Below are positions 10,936 through 24,230 of a DNA stretch of 64,000 bases, in pieces. A program made the translations under genes and the position numbers. Numbering within the stretch: the stretch's first letter is position 1; the number at the start of each line of letters is the position of its first letter. The stretch covers positions 13,196,001-13,260,000 of the forward strand of contig NC_092563.1 in NCBI RefSeq assembly GCF_037975245.1, given 5' to 3'. The stretch comes from Apostichopus japonicus (taxonomy: Eukaryota; Echinodermata; Holothuroidea; Aspidochirotida; Stichopodidae). Below the pieces are notes generated by a model. It did not search any database, was not told the origin of the DNA, and saw only the letters and a list, made by a program, of their open reading frames with translations.

Positions 10936-13194
10936 ATCTCTATACACTATCAATTTTCCTCTTATCCTAAGCTACAGAACCATATATTCTATATTGGTCA
11001 TTTTCATGTAGTAATACAGCAGTGAATGGAAAATCTGTCTTCTATGAAAAATAATGAGGAAAATTCTTACTTTAATGATCATCCACAATACAAGCACTGT
11101 TCATCATCAAACAAAAGCCCAAATGCTATCATTAATCTGTTTGTTTAATAGTACATTCACTCTAGGCCATGGAACTACGTCAAACGGTATTAACAATTTA
11201 TGGTTTTCAATGCATGTTGAAAGTAAGCATGTGTTTTCTTTAAAATTCCCTATTCCCTCTGTTACCGCAAAGGGTTTTGAATGCTCAGACCTGTTTCTGA
11301 CACTGCTCTACTAAATTGTGCAATAAGGAGAACCTTCATGAGCAATGAATGAATAAATAAATTAACACCAGCTGTCGGGATATCATCTTGATATGCTGCT
11401 AAATTATCTCTTAAAGTGTTGACTTACCTATCTATAAATGCATGCAGACTGTTTGAATATTCAAATTTATCAGGATAAATACCCAATTCTGTAATACAAC
11501 CTTGATAGACTGGAAAATGTTTATCTTGTATAGTTATAATACACCATACATAATTTAATGTTACTGTAAACAGAGAAGGAAGCCCCCAATATGTATACCC
11601 AGAATACAACACGACGGAGGTGTGACACTAAATCGATAGCGAGATAAATTTCCCCGGACATCAGTCACATAGCCAACAGCCTGTGCAAATGATACCCCTC
11701 AAAATATGCATAGAAATGCAAAACAGGGTTGCGCCCTTTTACGACAGTGAAACTCAGTCCCATCGCATACATATCCTACATGGTACGTGCATGGCAATTA
11801 TTCTAAGCTGGTACATCTTTGGAAATTGTTTAGAGACTCGAAGCCAGCCGTATTTCTGTGGAATCTTTGATGAGATAATAAATATTCCAGTATTAAATGC
11901 ATAAATTGTATACGGAAACAAGAGCAAGAATGATGGGAATATTTAGGCCAAATCTGTAGACCTTCAACTGGTTAAAGCCACATTTTGCATTGCACTGTAA
12001 TGTATGTGTTCATCTGGCCAAGCAATGAAATACATGATAGAACTGGATACCTCCCCCCCCCCCCCCCCCGTGTTTACCTAAGAGATTCCTGCACTTACAA
12101 TCAGTCCCCTACTATAAGTGACTTATTAAGGAATATCTGCAACACAAACATAAAATTTGTGTTCCCCCCAAACTAAATGTTAAAAGCTTGACCATTCTTG
12201 ATAGGTAAACCCTTTTCTACTTTAAAATTTGGTCAAAAGAAGTTAACAGGTACCTCATCTACTATGTTCACTAAATTTCCAGCCCAGAAATTGAAAAGCA
12301 CACCAATCGAAAGTGTGTCGCACATTACTGTACCAGCAATGTCAGGCATCACATTCTAATTTTAGCAAGCTTACAGCCGGACTGTTTAATAAATATTCAA
12401 CCAAATGTCTGATAAATGAGCTTGCATCTCCCTTCCCCCACCCACCTCCCCCCCCCTACCAAATGTTCGTTTGTAAAAATATAATTTTTTTCATGTTGAC
12501 ATTAATAATTGTACTGTGGTTGTCTTTTAAGCCTGTAGTGCATTTAATCCTTTCTATACACACAAACAATTTACTTCCAATCCTCCCCTCCCCCCCTAAC
12601 CCCGGTCGCTCCACACTCACCTCATCACAAGTGAATATAATGGAAGTAAATCATTGCATGGCACTTTTAAAATTCAAGTTTTAACACTGCAAGTACCTTC
12701 AAAAACTATGGATAAATAAAACAATAAAAACAAAAGAAAAGGTAAACAGACTAGGCCTATCCTAGTCCTTATATCAATCTTACATTCAAATAGACTCATT
12801 CATGCCCTTACATTCACACCGATAACAAACCAATAGTAAAGTTGGCAAACTGGAAATTACCCAAGTTGCCCACACGGTGGCAGAATAAGGGTAAACTTAA
12901 TAATAAGACTATTTAAGTCTCGCTATTGTCCCAACACATTTCCTATATATGTATGTTAATTGCAAGCCTGAACCTTTCCCACTCTGCTTTTAATTACAAC
13001 AACCCCTCTCTACATATTACTCCGTATGTATGGATATATATATGTATATATTCAAATGCAGCATAATCATATTTCTCATTAGCCTGTAGCTTGAGCAATC
13101 CTCTTAATATCATCGCTGTGCTTTTCAACCTACTTGTTATCTACACCTCTACAGTCCAGGATATGCCATGTGCACTGCTCGTAACGCAAAAGGA
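10936..13194. other. AT-rich intergenic sequence with poly-C tracts
   Basis: Contains a run of about 17 C at 12053-12069 and several shorter C-rich tracts (about 12,427-12,457 and 12,584-12,596). No recognisable coding or RNA gene. Confidence 0.5.
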
Positions 13195-13330
13195 AGACAC
13201 AGGCCTAGCACTACCCATCGCGACTGCACGTGAATACGTCAGCGTAATTTCATGTCGACTCATTAGGTGAGCGGATTTTACCCAGGCTAGCCTTTATCCA
13301 ATCAAGTCGTGACGTCAATAAGCAGTCCTG
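13195..13330. promoter_or_regulatory. Promoter/enhancer-like cluster of E-box, CRE and CCAAT motifs
   Basis: Within about 90 bp are a palindromic E-box CACGTG (13227-13232), a CRE-like TACGTCA (13235-13241), a CCAAT box (13298-13302) and a full palindromic CRE TGACGTCA (13310-13317). The patch is richer in G+C and CpG than its surroundings. Co-occurrence of CRE and CCAAT at about 10-bp spacing is typical of animal promoters. Direction is undetermined. It could serve the minus-strand gene at the left edge through a long 5' UTR intron, or be an enhancer. This is inferred from motifs only. Confidence 0.35.
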
Positions 13331-15912
13331 GCGATGAATGAGAGATACTAGAATGCTCGGGGAGGTTTCAGACGCTGAACCACTCGGTTCAATGCAATTG
13401 CTTCTATTAATTCAGGAGTAAAGCCCTTCTCGTGTGTGTGAAAGCAGTGAGATGTGAACGGGCAATGAAAGCAGCATTGTCTAAGCTAGCCAGTTTCACA
13501 GTTTGGGGTCTCCATGTCAGTGATGTGTTAGGTGATTCATCCACAGTAGATGGCTGATGTTGAACACTCTCTCTCTCACATGGTTTGGATGATTACAAGA
13601 ACATAAGATGTAGGCTTGCTTGTTGAAATGGCCTTACAGATATATTATTAATAGTGTCCAATGCTTCAAAAATTATACAATAAATCATAAAAAAAGACAA
13701 AATTGGGAGTTGGGGAGTCGATCTCAACTGTAATCTTTTACGAACACAGTTCACATGTTTGACGACACATTGCCGACTGTTACACAAGATATACACCGAC
13801 TGCAAGCTTTCCCTTATTTTGAACTCCTTCGTAAAACGTACTAACTAAATACAGACTCTTGTTTCAAATTTGACCTCTTCCAAGCCAGAATATTAACACA
13901 ACTGAAGATGTATGCGTATAGTAAAATCGTGGCTTCATACTACCGCAAAGTGGCGGAGGTTAACGGTTTCGTTTTCATATTTTTCAACTACCCACAATTA
14001 AAATAATTAAAATAACATAAAAAATAACATAGAAACGAAGACTAGGAAATATTAGAAGCAAATGAAATCAATGTGCCGTCCTCTTACAGTATGACAAACG
14101 TTATCATCAAAGCCAGCCTTTCACCGAACCTGATCATGAAGGTTTTGTTTTGTTTTGATAAACACAGAAAACTGCTACAGAGTTGGTGTCTACCGTATGG
14201 GTGCCTACTGTGAGCTGAAGAATTAGACTCAAGTTGAAACAAAAAACAAAGAAAAACAAAATAAAGACCTATAAAATCATTTTCAGGGCATGTACAGTAA
14301 TAATGTGTTACATCTTCAAAACGTTGCATTCACTGTGCTATGCCATGTCCTCTAGCGTGTATGCATTTCTTGTATAAAACTTGGACAAACAAATTACTTT
14401 TTTTTTAAACTGCAGGAAAAATCTCACACATTAATATTAATTATAAGTGTAAGACCTTATTGCCGGCGTTTTTCTTACTTAACACTTAAATTTTACCGGA
14501 AATGTTCTTAAACTAATGAACACTTGGTTTTACATACAGTCAAAGATATGTTATCAGTTTGAACCTGCAATCATTTAGTCTCTTATCTCTGCATATATCT
14601 CAAGGTCAACTCTACAAGTCGGATCTGGCCAAATCATATCCCAATGTGCTGTCTCTTGTTTTTGAATGTTAAGGCCTTAAATCATTCGAACACCAGACCT
14701 CCATATCTAACTCCCTTACGGTAAAGTCATCGAGTAAGAAATCTGATCAGGAAGTACTTGTTTCACACAATTGCATATTGCAAGACCTTGGGACAATATT
14801 TCTACTTAGCAATTCAATCTATAGGCAACTTCACGCCAATCTGGCAAAGCTTAGGTCAAACTACTATTAGCGTTCAACTCAGAACATTAAAGATCGGATA
14901 GGTGAGCAATTCTAAAAAAAAAAAAACGCTAAAATATTCCAACCAGTAAAAGCTGTTGAATGTGAAATGTTACTAGTATTTAGAGAATGTTTCAGTGAGA
15001 CATTTGAGGGTAGTAGGGAAAGTTTAAAGGAAATTTTTATATTATTATTTAATTTGAGTTTTGTTTCCTTTCACCAATTTCTTTCCAGTATATGTATATA
15101 TTAATTATATTTAAATGGGGAAAACATTCTATAAGCATTGCGCTTCTTTTCTTTCCTCCTTTACATGCATTTGTATAGCTTAAATATTATACAGTATATA
15201 AATTATCATGATGAATGTTTTTTTTTTTCTTTCTTTGTACCTATCTCTCTAGATTGTATTGTATATCAAAATATTCGTTTAATACTTTGTTAAACATTCA
15301 CGTACTGTACAAAATTGCTGGAAATAAATTGTTGTCATTGAATTAGCAAGATCATACAAACATATATGTAAGAATTCTGAACTGAAACATTTGAAGTTGT
15401 CCTGTCGGGTGGTCGATGCCATTATTTTCGTCATAAACAGTTTAAACGGCGCATGCCCACTGTAAAAAAACCATACCTGATTTGAGCCTGTAAGCAAGCA
15501 TATTGCCTAGAGATGCCCTTTGATGAAATTCTAAATTATACACAACCAAAAAACATTGACAGCTTAGCAAACACTCAAAATGTATCCGGTATTTTATATA
15601 CAACAACAAAAAGATTATAACGTGAGATTAAATAAAGCTGCCCATGGAAGATCTAATGTTATGACATCACAGATCACCAGCTATGATCCTCTCTCAGGGA
15701 GAACCAACATGGCTTACTGTACTGTAGCCAATCAAACTTGTAGGTTACATAGAATTAATCTTATCTGTGGTTCAAAAGTAAGATATTATGATTGGGTTAC
15801 CAGCTAACCAATGTGACGTATGTTTCTCTTTACTTTGATAAGTGTTACATTGTCTGTCACTAGAAATCCCTTTAAGATGAATGTGGGCATGAACTCAAGA
15901 AAACCACTCATT
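13331..15912. other. AT-rich intergenic sequence
   Basis: No recognisable gene, RNA or repeat apart from short A/T homopolymers. Confidence 0.5.
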
Positions 15913-16101
15913 GAAAACATGTCATGTAGAAATCGTGTCATGTAGAAAACGTGACATGTAGAAATCGTGTCATGTAGAATACGTGACATGTAGAAATCGT
16001 GTCATGTAGAAAACGTGCTATGTAAAAAACGTGTCATGCAGAAAACGTGTCATGTAGAAAACGTGACATGTAGAAAATGTGACAAGTAGAAAATATGACA
16101 C
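15913..16101. repeat. 16-bp minisatellite, about 11-12 copies
   Basis: The unit is GTCATGTAGAAAACGT (16 bp) with alternation between GTCATG and GACATG and between AAATCGT and AAAACGT. It decays at its right end (AAAATGTGACAAGTAG, then AAAATATGAC). The alternation GACATG/GTCATG gives many near-palindromic ACGTGACATGT segments. Confidence 0.9.
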
Positions 16102-17237
16102 ATTACGCACTACATCCTCTCCAATACCCAGTATGTATTTAAAATGGCATATATACGCAAACATGTTTGACCTGAATAGGAAACTACAAAACTTACAGGA
16201 TCAACAATTAATCAAACAAATCAAATGTAATTAAACATAATTGCTTGTTTATCTCTTTTCTGACAGTTTCCTGTCCATTATCCTGCTTTCTATTTTGTTT
16301 ATTTATTTGAACTTTTCAATTTTTTCAATTTATGTGTCTGTCCCATTTTTGTCTATTTACCTTGTTTTCCATCTTCAGTTAAATGTTTGACTCTGACGAG
16401 TAGCCTGTTAGTATCATAACATTACGCCTTCTAACTTTAATACTTTCTTTGTCTTTCGAAAGGAGAGACCAAAAATTGGGGAAATAAGCACTCAGGAGCT
16501 TTAATAATCACTGTTACATCCTTTCTTTTTCTTAAAAAAGATGTTTGACGTTGTCTTTTGAAACTTTGTAACATGAACTTCTACTAACGTCATGCAGGAG
16601 ACTATTTTTCACTCGGGATGCTCTTACGATGAAAGGAGTGAGTAAACAAATACTTTAGCACAGAATTTGATACTATCAGGGGTTCTTGAAAAGTACCAAA
16701 AGTGCTCCTGCTCTTTCAATTGAAGATCATGCAAGTAAACAAGAATGACATCAAATGTGAAGACTATAGAGGGGAAGGTCCAAAATCTATGGGGAGCAAC
16801 CCAACAGGGGCTTGCAAAATAACATTTAGTGGGTATCAGTATTTTTGCCAGACATTGGCAAATTTACCTACGGTTCTTGGAGCTTACCGGCATAGAGTTT
16901 TTAAAGCTATTACTCTCTAATCTGGCATCTCGAAACTACCTCATCAATATCTCTTCATTACTGCCTCAAAGTATCTAATAGGGTTTCACATTATGGCCCC
17001 TGCCAACCTGTCCAGCCTGCAAAAAAATACAATCTGGTCCAGGGAAAGGGGTAAAACAAGGAACATTGCACTAATCTGGGATGCAGGACAGTAACACCAT
17101 GTTTTGAGCTACAAAGCACATTGCTCAAACTAAAGTTTAGTGAGCTTTTGTTTCTCCCTAGCCCTTGCCCCTGGTATAATTCATGGAGAATCCCTGTTGT
17201 ATACTGATTATTTGTTCAACAGTTCATTTAAAATGAT
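16102..17237. other. AT-rich intergenic sequence
   Basis: No recognisable gene or structured RNA seen. Confidence 0.5.
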
Positions 17238-17530
17238 GGTCTGCAAACTATGTGGCATGACCCAGTAACTGGGCGGCTAAACAATTTGGGTGGGCTGCGA
17301 AACTTTTCCTGACTTTGAAAAAAAAAAACTATCTGCAGTTTTCAGAGCCTGTTGAAGGAGATTGATTATTAGTATTTTTTTCAACATCAAGTCCATACTG
17401 TATTCCAAACTAACTTTCATGCAATGTACGAGGGGTGGGGGGGTGGTATTTGGGGTGGGTCGTGGCTCAGTCCTCATGGCAGATCCTGGGATGTGGACCG
17501 TGTTATAGATTGTGGATCGCTGATCTAAAC
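17238..17530. mobile_element. Possible degenerate hAT-type miniature element
   Basis: The left end reads TGGTCTGCAAACTATGTGGC. The right end on the opposite strand reads CAGCGATCCACAATCTATAA. Both resemble typical hAT terminal sequences (CAGTGGTCTGCAAACTATG and CAGCGATCCACAA types), with a G-rich middle (17,430-17,465). No clear target duplication could be read, so this is tentative. Confidence 0.35.
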
Positions 17531-18774
17531 ATGTCAGTTGTGTGACTTTTGGGAAAGTTTCTAGGAATCTGAAAACAAATGGAAAGGTGGCTGACAGGTT
17601 ATACATATATATACATTTGGGACTCCATACAACCCTTTTATATCAGAACATGCAACTAAGCACACTTCAGACACACACCTTCAGAGAGCCTTCTTTGTCA
17701 AATCAGCTATTACACCGTTTTCAGAAATTTCTGAGACTTTTGAGAAAATTGTCTGGCATGGGCAACCAAAACTACTATAATCCCACAACAATGCGGTGCA
17801 TTAGTTTGAAACAGTCTAGTTTCACATCAACTACTGAATTAAATGTCAAACCGGTTTTGAAAAGATTTGGTTTGCTTTTGTATGTCAGTAAGACGGCATG
17901 AGAAAGTAACTCGACTGGGAGTTTATGAAATGCTTAAAATTCAAATTATTCATCGAATTTTTAATAATAAAGTATCATATGTGGTGTGACAAACAAATCA
18001 AAGGCTGTCTTAGTTTGATCAATTGCACAATCCAATTTTGAATTTTACTCAGAACTTTGAGGAACTCTGTAAAATTGTCAGAAATCATCAAACAAAAACA
18101 AAGAGAGACTTGAAAAGTGAAAGATTCATAAAAACTTGATCATCTTGGGTAAAACTAGGCCTGTGCTACATATAATTGCAAATCGATGGCTTGCATTTAA
18201 TTTCAGAATTAAAGAGACCAAGATGATTAACTCTGTATTTGTGCTGTTTACGAATGTATTTCTCAAACTACAAAATTGTAAAGGTTCATCAAAATTACTC
18301 CAACAAAAACTTCCCAAAAGCTTTTTGAGGGACATAAGTCTTTTTTTTTTTTTTTTTAAAAGCATTTTTCATACTAAAATCACATTCTTAGAGCCACCAG
18401 CCTGAACGTAGTTACATTTCATTTCAAATAGTGAAATAAATGTCAAAAAGGTTTGAAACTTTCTAATTTGACTTTTATAAATATTTAATAACACTTTTGA
18501 GAAACCTTTTGGGACACGTGATGATGAGAATCGAATGGAAATATTTAGTACTAACTGCGCCTTAATTGTCGTTCGTTAAAAACATATCAAATGGTTCCTT
18601 ATTTTTTCTCTAATCTTTGTTGGAGTAATATTAAGAAGGTTTGGTGACCAATTACAGAAAGTTGCTTTCAACAGTTACAAGTTATATCTCATGATAAATC
18701 ATGATAAAAAGTGATAATATCTCCAAAAAAATTGCACCGAGATATTTTTGGGCTAGTCATATTGAGACTCTCAT
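17531..18774. other. AT-rich intergenic sequence
   Basis: Contains a T homopolymer at about 18342-18357. The open frames here (up to 119 codons) have no recognisable domain. Confidence 0.5.
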
Positions 18775-19065
18775 CTTCGGGGCAAATTTGTAATGGTCCT
18801 CCGATCTTCCATGACGACCAGATTTCTGTTCGGACGACCAAAATCAGCTTTGGATGTTGTACGGCGGACAACTAACTGTTTACCTCAAATTCAAAGGGAA
18901 ATTCTACTGACCGTGCAAAAGCCGGTGTTCTATTCACCAAATCATCACATCTCTCCTACAGTGTAAATATTGATCATTCTTTGCAATTTTCATACATTTT
19001 CTACGACGAACAAATATGATGCTCCGACTATCAAAAAGTAAGAGAAAAGCCTTAAAATTTTGCCC
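18775..19065 (+). repeat. Dispersed repeat, copy 2 (no minisatellite expansion)
   Basis: Colinear with the flanks of 8170-9180. Where copy 1 carries the 32-bp minisatellite, this copy has a single related segment, AAAGGGAAATTCTACTGACC (about 18893-18912), followed by GTGCAAAAGCCGGTGTTC. The corresponding text in copy 1 is GAAAGGGAGTTTAACCTGCC followed by CAAAGCTGGTGTTC. Confidence 0.75.
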
Positions 19066-19124
19066 CTGATCTTCATATCATAATAATGAGAAAGCAGGAT
19101 GAAATCTCAACAACATGTCTGTAA

Positions 19125-19310
19125 GAGTCCTAAACAAATTAATCAAATATAAAATTGTCAGTCACCCCTCGTACCACTTCTCACAATCATGCATAGTAAT
19201 GAGATAAAACTGTCTGTAGCAGACTAGAATAAATGAATCAAATAGAAAGTACCCCTCGTACCACACTCATAATGAACTGCCTTGTATTTGCATATCAATG
19301 AGATCCTGAA
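19125..19310 (+). repeat. Diverged tandem duplication of about 86-105 bp
   Basis: CACCCCTCGTACCAC (19164) recurs as TACCCCTCGTACCAC (19250). Each is preceded by an AAT(C/G)AAATA motif and followed by CA(T/A)..TAATGAGAT-type text and GATCTGTCA or ACTGTCTGT. This is an old duplication directly downstream of the dispersed repeat, and it may belong to it. Confidence 0.55.
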
Positions 19311-20567
19311 CGATCTGTCACACTGAAGTTTTTTTTTTATTGTTTCGCACCTTTTGAGCCAATTAAGATAATATGGCCATCTGCACATGGGCACTGTACT
19401 GTGTCTCAAAGTAAAACTTGCAAGTGAAAAGGAAAGCCCTGCAGCTAACCTGTGTAACACTTAAAACTATAAGTGTACAAGTACCAGTAGGAACTTTGAT
19501 ACAGTTTATAGTAATAGAATATACTTATGATATTAAAAGATGACTGAAACTGTGAAACACTTTGCAAAACATACAGCAATCAATTAACGTAGGTGTTGTA
19601 AACAAAAATAATATTAACAGAAATGCCTTCTGCAATAGTAGTAACCATGGCATGATCATCTAAACTGAAGTTGGTTTAGCACTAACATGGCATCTTTTCA
19701 CAAAGTATATAGCAAAAAGGGGCCTTTCAGGTAATTGACCAGGCATGACTTTAAAGGCAAATAATTTATGACATTGATTAGCCACAGACCAGTTGAAAAA
19801 AAAATTCCATCATTGTGTGATTCCTACAGGTTGCATTATAATTTGAGTTTAATCTTCATCAAGCAGCATTTGAGATATACCTATCGATGCAGTTCAATAA
19901 CATGAGTCAATAACAATAACAGTCTGCAACATTTGAGATATATTCTATCAATGCAGTTCCATAACATGAGTCCATGGCTAGTCCAGTTTTACTCTTGATT
20001 ACCAAGCAACCTTTCAAAAGTTGTACCATAATGCAGTACCATAATGTGTCAGTCATAAATTTACCTTATAATTAATGCAGCTTGAGAGAACACTTCCTAG
20101 TCACACAGAGCATGTGTTTACAGATACTTGCACTAAATTTGCTCGAGAAGAACTATTTAAAGTTAACATGGTAAGAAAGATTTGTCCAGGTTTTGAGTGA
20201 CACTTAAGTGTAAATTTAAGTTTTATCAATTTAGACAGAGCCAAAACCATATAAACTTTGCTTTGGATAGAATTTGTTTCCTTTGTGAGATTTTTTTTTG
20301 TCTATGATGCATGGACAGGCAGATACGCATAAAGAACAGTTAGGTCTCATGAATACACACACCCTCCTCCCTCCCACACACAAACACATATATATACATA
20401 TATAAGTTTCCATGTAATATTTGCACTGTTAAAGTGAGTAGGTGTGGCACTATCATGTCTGGAAGGTGATAAAACAGCCAAGTGTTAAAATAAACTGTTG
20501 TTAATACCTGAGGTACAGTGAACACGTAGGTGAAAGAGCACTAAATAAAGAAATCTGTACTTAATGT
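19311..20567. other. AT-rich intergenic sequence
   Basis: No gene recognised. There is a C/A-rich simple patch around 20,356-20,402 ending in TATATATACATATATA. Confidence 0.5.
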
Positions 20568-20840
20568 GCTGTCACATGTGAGGTGAGGCTCTAATATTGT
20601 GACACAAAAAGCTGTCATGAAAGGGGAATGAGTTCTAGCTTGTCAAGTGAGGTAGAGGAGCTCTATTGACTTGCAGTAAGAGAGGTGGCTGTCACGTTTG
20701 GTAAGTGAGACACCGTAAAGGGTAGTGAGGTTTGAAGTGAGGTGATATCGAGTGAAGTGCATCGCCCTCAAGAGGTAAGTGAAGATTATTGTCACATAGT
20801 TCAGTGAGGAGCGCAGAAGAAGATTGCTGTCAACTCATGT
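20568..20840 (+). repeat. Degenerate repeat: clustered GTGAGG and TGTCA motifs
   Basis: GCTGTCACATGTGAGG (20568), CTTGTCAAGTGAGG (about 20640), GCTGTCACGTTTGGTAAGTG (about 20688) and ATTGTCACATAGTTCAGTGA (about 20790) are spaced irregularly. Further AGTGAGG copies lie near 20723 and 20735. This is either an eroded tandem repeat or a cluster of binding sites, and the sequence cannot decide between them. Confidence 0.4.
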
Positions 20841-23800
20841 TTGCGGTATGACGGCCACAAGAATATTTCTCACACTCGATATAGGTGTCATATGGCGATG
20901 TGCTAAAGGGAACCGATTTAGGTTGACTGAGGATGATAATGTAGATAGGAGGCAGGTGTCTCTTGTTTTTTCTAGAAAGATTGTTAGCTTTGAAGGCTAT
21001 ATGATCCAGAATAACATATTGATACAAGACGCCTCAAGTGAGATGAGATCATCGTCCATGGGGATTAACCAGATAAAAATTTAAAAGCTGATAGGAACTC
21101 CTTACATATAATATATCATCTCAGCAGTTGAGCCTACTGTAAGTACTGGTCGTTCTTTTTGTCTCATATGTGTGGACTTACTGTATGTTGAACTAACATT
21201 ATCAGTACTCAGCATTAACTTCAAGATTGCGATATATCTTATGTAGAATTGTACAAGTAACAAAAAGATGAATGCACAAAAACTTGATTTTTCACTATCG
21301 CTTTGTTTATTTGATTCTTACGCTTGGTACATACGATAAGACACTCAACAACTATCAAATGTCTGCAGAAAAACATATTAAGTAATATTAAACGTCAAGG
21401 TTTCGAGTTTCTTATCATCAATAAGACTGTTCAAACTGTCACAGTGCACGTGGTGACATTCTTAACAAAATGGAACTACTCATACTAGGAGCCCCATTAT
21501 GGATCACAAGCTTTCCTACGTAACTAACTATGTTTGTAATTAATTATTATTATTTACAGATCATTGACAAGAACACAGCTCTGTGCGGTTTCTATGAGTT
21601 TTGCCTGTTAACATGCTAAGATATCGAACAAGTCATCATCTTATTCAAATTGACCCTTCAATTTAAAGCTTTAACGATCATGTGCACACCTGACCAAGGG
21701 TCATCATGTCACTTTGAAAAATGTGTATGCCATACTGTACCTTCAAAACTGAAGAAATGGTAAACCTATGTACAGGTACAGTAATAAGGTTATAACTTTT
21801 CCACAAGGCCTACTATATTTTACCTAAGTTGGGACAATTTAATCACATGTTTCTGCTATGTATTTAAGTAGATACCAAAATATTTCTTGGCCTCAATTGT
21901 GTAACATCTACTTTGTGACCAATTTGCCAATTAGTGATAGTGTCAGAGTGACTACTCGTAGATTTGCATAAGACGTGCATACATAACACTGTGCACTTAA
22001 AACAGTTTCTGGATATATGCAAAATCTATAACTCCTAATTAATAGCATCTGTTAATATTTCTCAAATTTGGATCAAGATTAAAGTATCCTAAAATTGGCC
22101 AAATATGCAGATAAAAAAATATGGACTGATTAAACAATGCTCTTTTAGCAGTGGTTGAACATTTCACTATATTTATCGGAAATACATTACTTTACTTAGA
22201 TATGAATTCTTTGCTTTCTTTTCCTTGATAATGTGAGCTTGAATTTGAAGGGTAAATCATCACTTCAATCACAAGAGAGAGTTAGGCTATTTGATATTTT
22301 ATACTTGTCATTGAAAATTATACGAAGTAGTTTAAAGCTTTTGATAACAGGTCAGCTTAGTAACTTTCAACTTTTTTAAGCTTTAATCAAGCTGAAGTAT
22401 TGTTTTCCTCTCAATAGAGTTTCACAAGATGTATAAAGCATCATCTTTTTTGTTTCATGGTAAGGACATGTAGCATATTTACTTAAAATTTGACCAAACA
22501 TAATTTGATGTTTTGCTTTACTAGTGTTTGGCTTTATCCATCACGCTAATGTAGGTTGTGACAGTTTTCTGGAATCATGTCCTATATTTCAATTCGGATT
22601 CTTCGGATGCATATTATTTGACCGTAACTTAGGTATGAAAAAATGTCGTTCTTGATATATCCTACTATGGGAACGACAAATTATCTGACTAGGCTACTGT
22701 AATTGTGTAAAAATTAATTCATTACTATAAAAATTATGGGATATGAATGAAGTGTTGTTCTCAAAACAATTTGAGTTAGAAAAACACACTAAATAAATGG
22801 ATAAATGGTCTAAGATGAGACTCAACCAGTTTTGTGTTCATTTCCAACTCCAACTCTGTCCCAAGATTCCCATGCATTTGCACATGCATCGTACCAACCA
22901 GAAGAAATAGTTGCATTTGCCTAAAGTTAGGCAAACTTAATTACGATATCTACTATTTCAGGCTAGATGGAAACTTAACTCCTGTCTCTGGATGATAAGA
23001 AGCGGTTTATGGTTTTTAGACCTAGGCACCACCCATAAGCCCAAGAACTGAGATAAGTGATACCTAGGTTAATCCTTATGGAATAGACTATAGATTTAGT
23101 GAAAGTATACTGACTGCATACTGGCTTATGCAAGCCTAAGTTAGGCTAATTTAACTTAGGCCAAGGAAAGGTCAATGCAAATACCTACCAAGTGCCCATC
23201 TCTGTCCTTGAAGTATTATTTGCCCTCCAGAAACAGTTTGTAGAAGAGCAGAGCGGCTAAGTCGTCCTTTACTGAAGTTTCCTTTACTGCCTTACTTATT
23301 TGTTCTGTCACAACATTCTTGAAAATTATCGGAGATGTTTAAGCACGTAATCACCGGATTATCTCCATCGTTGATACAGATTTCATTTCTCCCTGCCTCT
23401 AAATTCTAACGTTAGATACAGCCATGGCCATACTAGCGTTAGAATAGCCTGTTGTTATGCCGAGCAGTTGTGCGAAACATAAATAGACCTCTCCCTATTG
23501 TTACCAAGTACATTATAGATACTTCAGAAAGGCATACAAATTAAATAGATTTGCTTTCAAAAAAATTAAAAGCAATTTTAAAGAAATTATTAATGTATAT
23601 TACACTGATGAAAATGCGATTTATTTGCAATAAATGCAAAATTTTCTATTCAGTAATGAAAATTTGAAAGTTGAATATTAACAAGCGTTGCCCAGAAAAT
23701 ATGATGGCGCTTGTCACTTTCACTGAAGGCGTGTATATACGTTAGGGTGAATTTTGTTCATGACATGAGAAAGCCGGTAAAATATACTTTGCTCTCCAAA

Positions 23801-24119
23801 ACGAATTTGAAAATATTTTAGACGTTATGTAACAACAAACATACAGTATCAATCATTTAATTTCAAACATTTATACCTCCTAACCACTTGCTTCTCCTTA
23901 CCAAAATCCTTTCGAGAGAATGGAAATAGTGCCTAACAATCCTGTACTGTTATTCAGTGGACAACAACACGTGGGAGACAGCAAGAAACAGAACAGTTTT
24001 AAAAACTCATTCATTAACTTTATGTAGATTTAGCAATTAATTTAGACATCTGACAAAACGCCTTTGAAGTCACTTTCTCGTATTTTATATCTCTCATGAC
24101 TTCGGTGTGAGAACGAGTG
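20841..24119. other. AT-rich intergenic sequence
   Basis: About 3.3 kb without a recognisable gene, RNA or repeat. The open frame at 20824-21084 (86 codons) shows no known domain. Confidence 0.5.
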
Positions 24120-24199
24120 CAGGGGCGTATCCAGGGGGGCGCAACAGGCGCGCGCCCCCCCCCCCCTATTGGCCGTCACCAAAAAAAAAAAAGTTTAGC

Positions 24200-24230
<31 letters not shown>

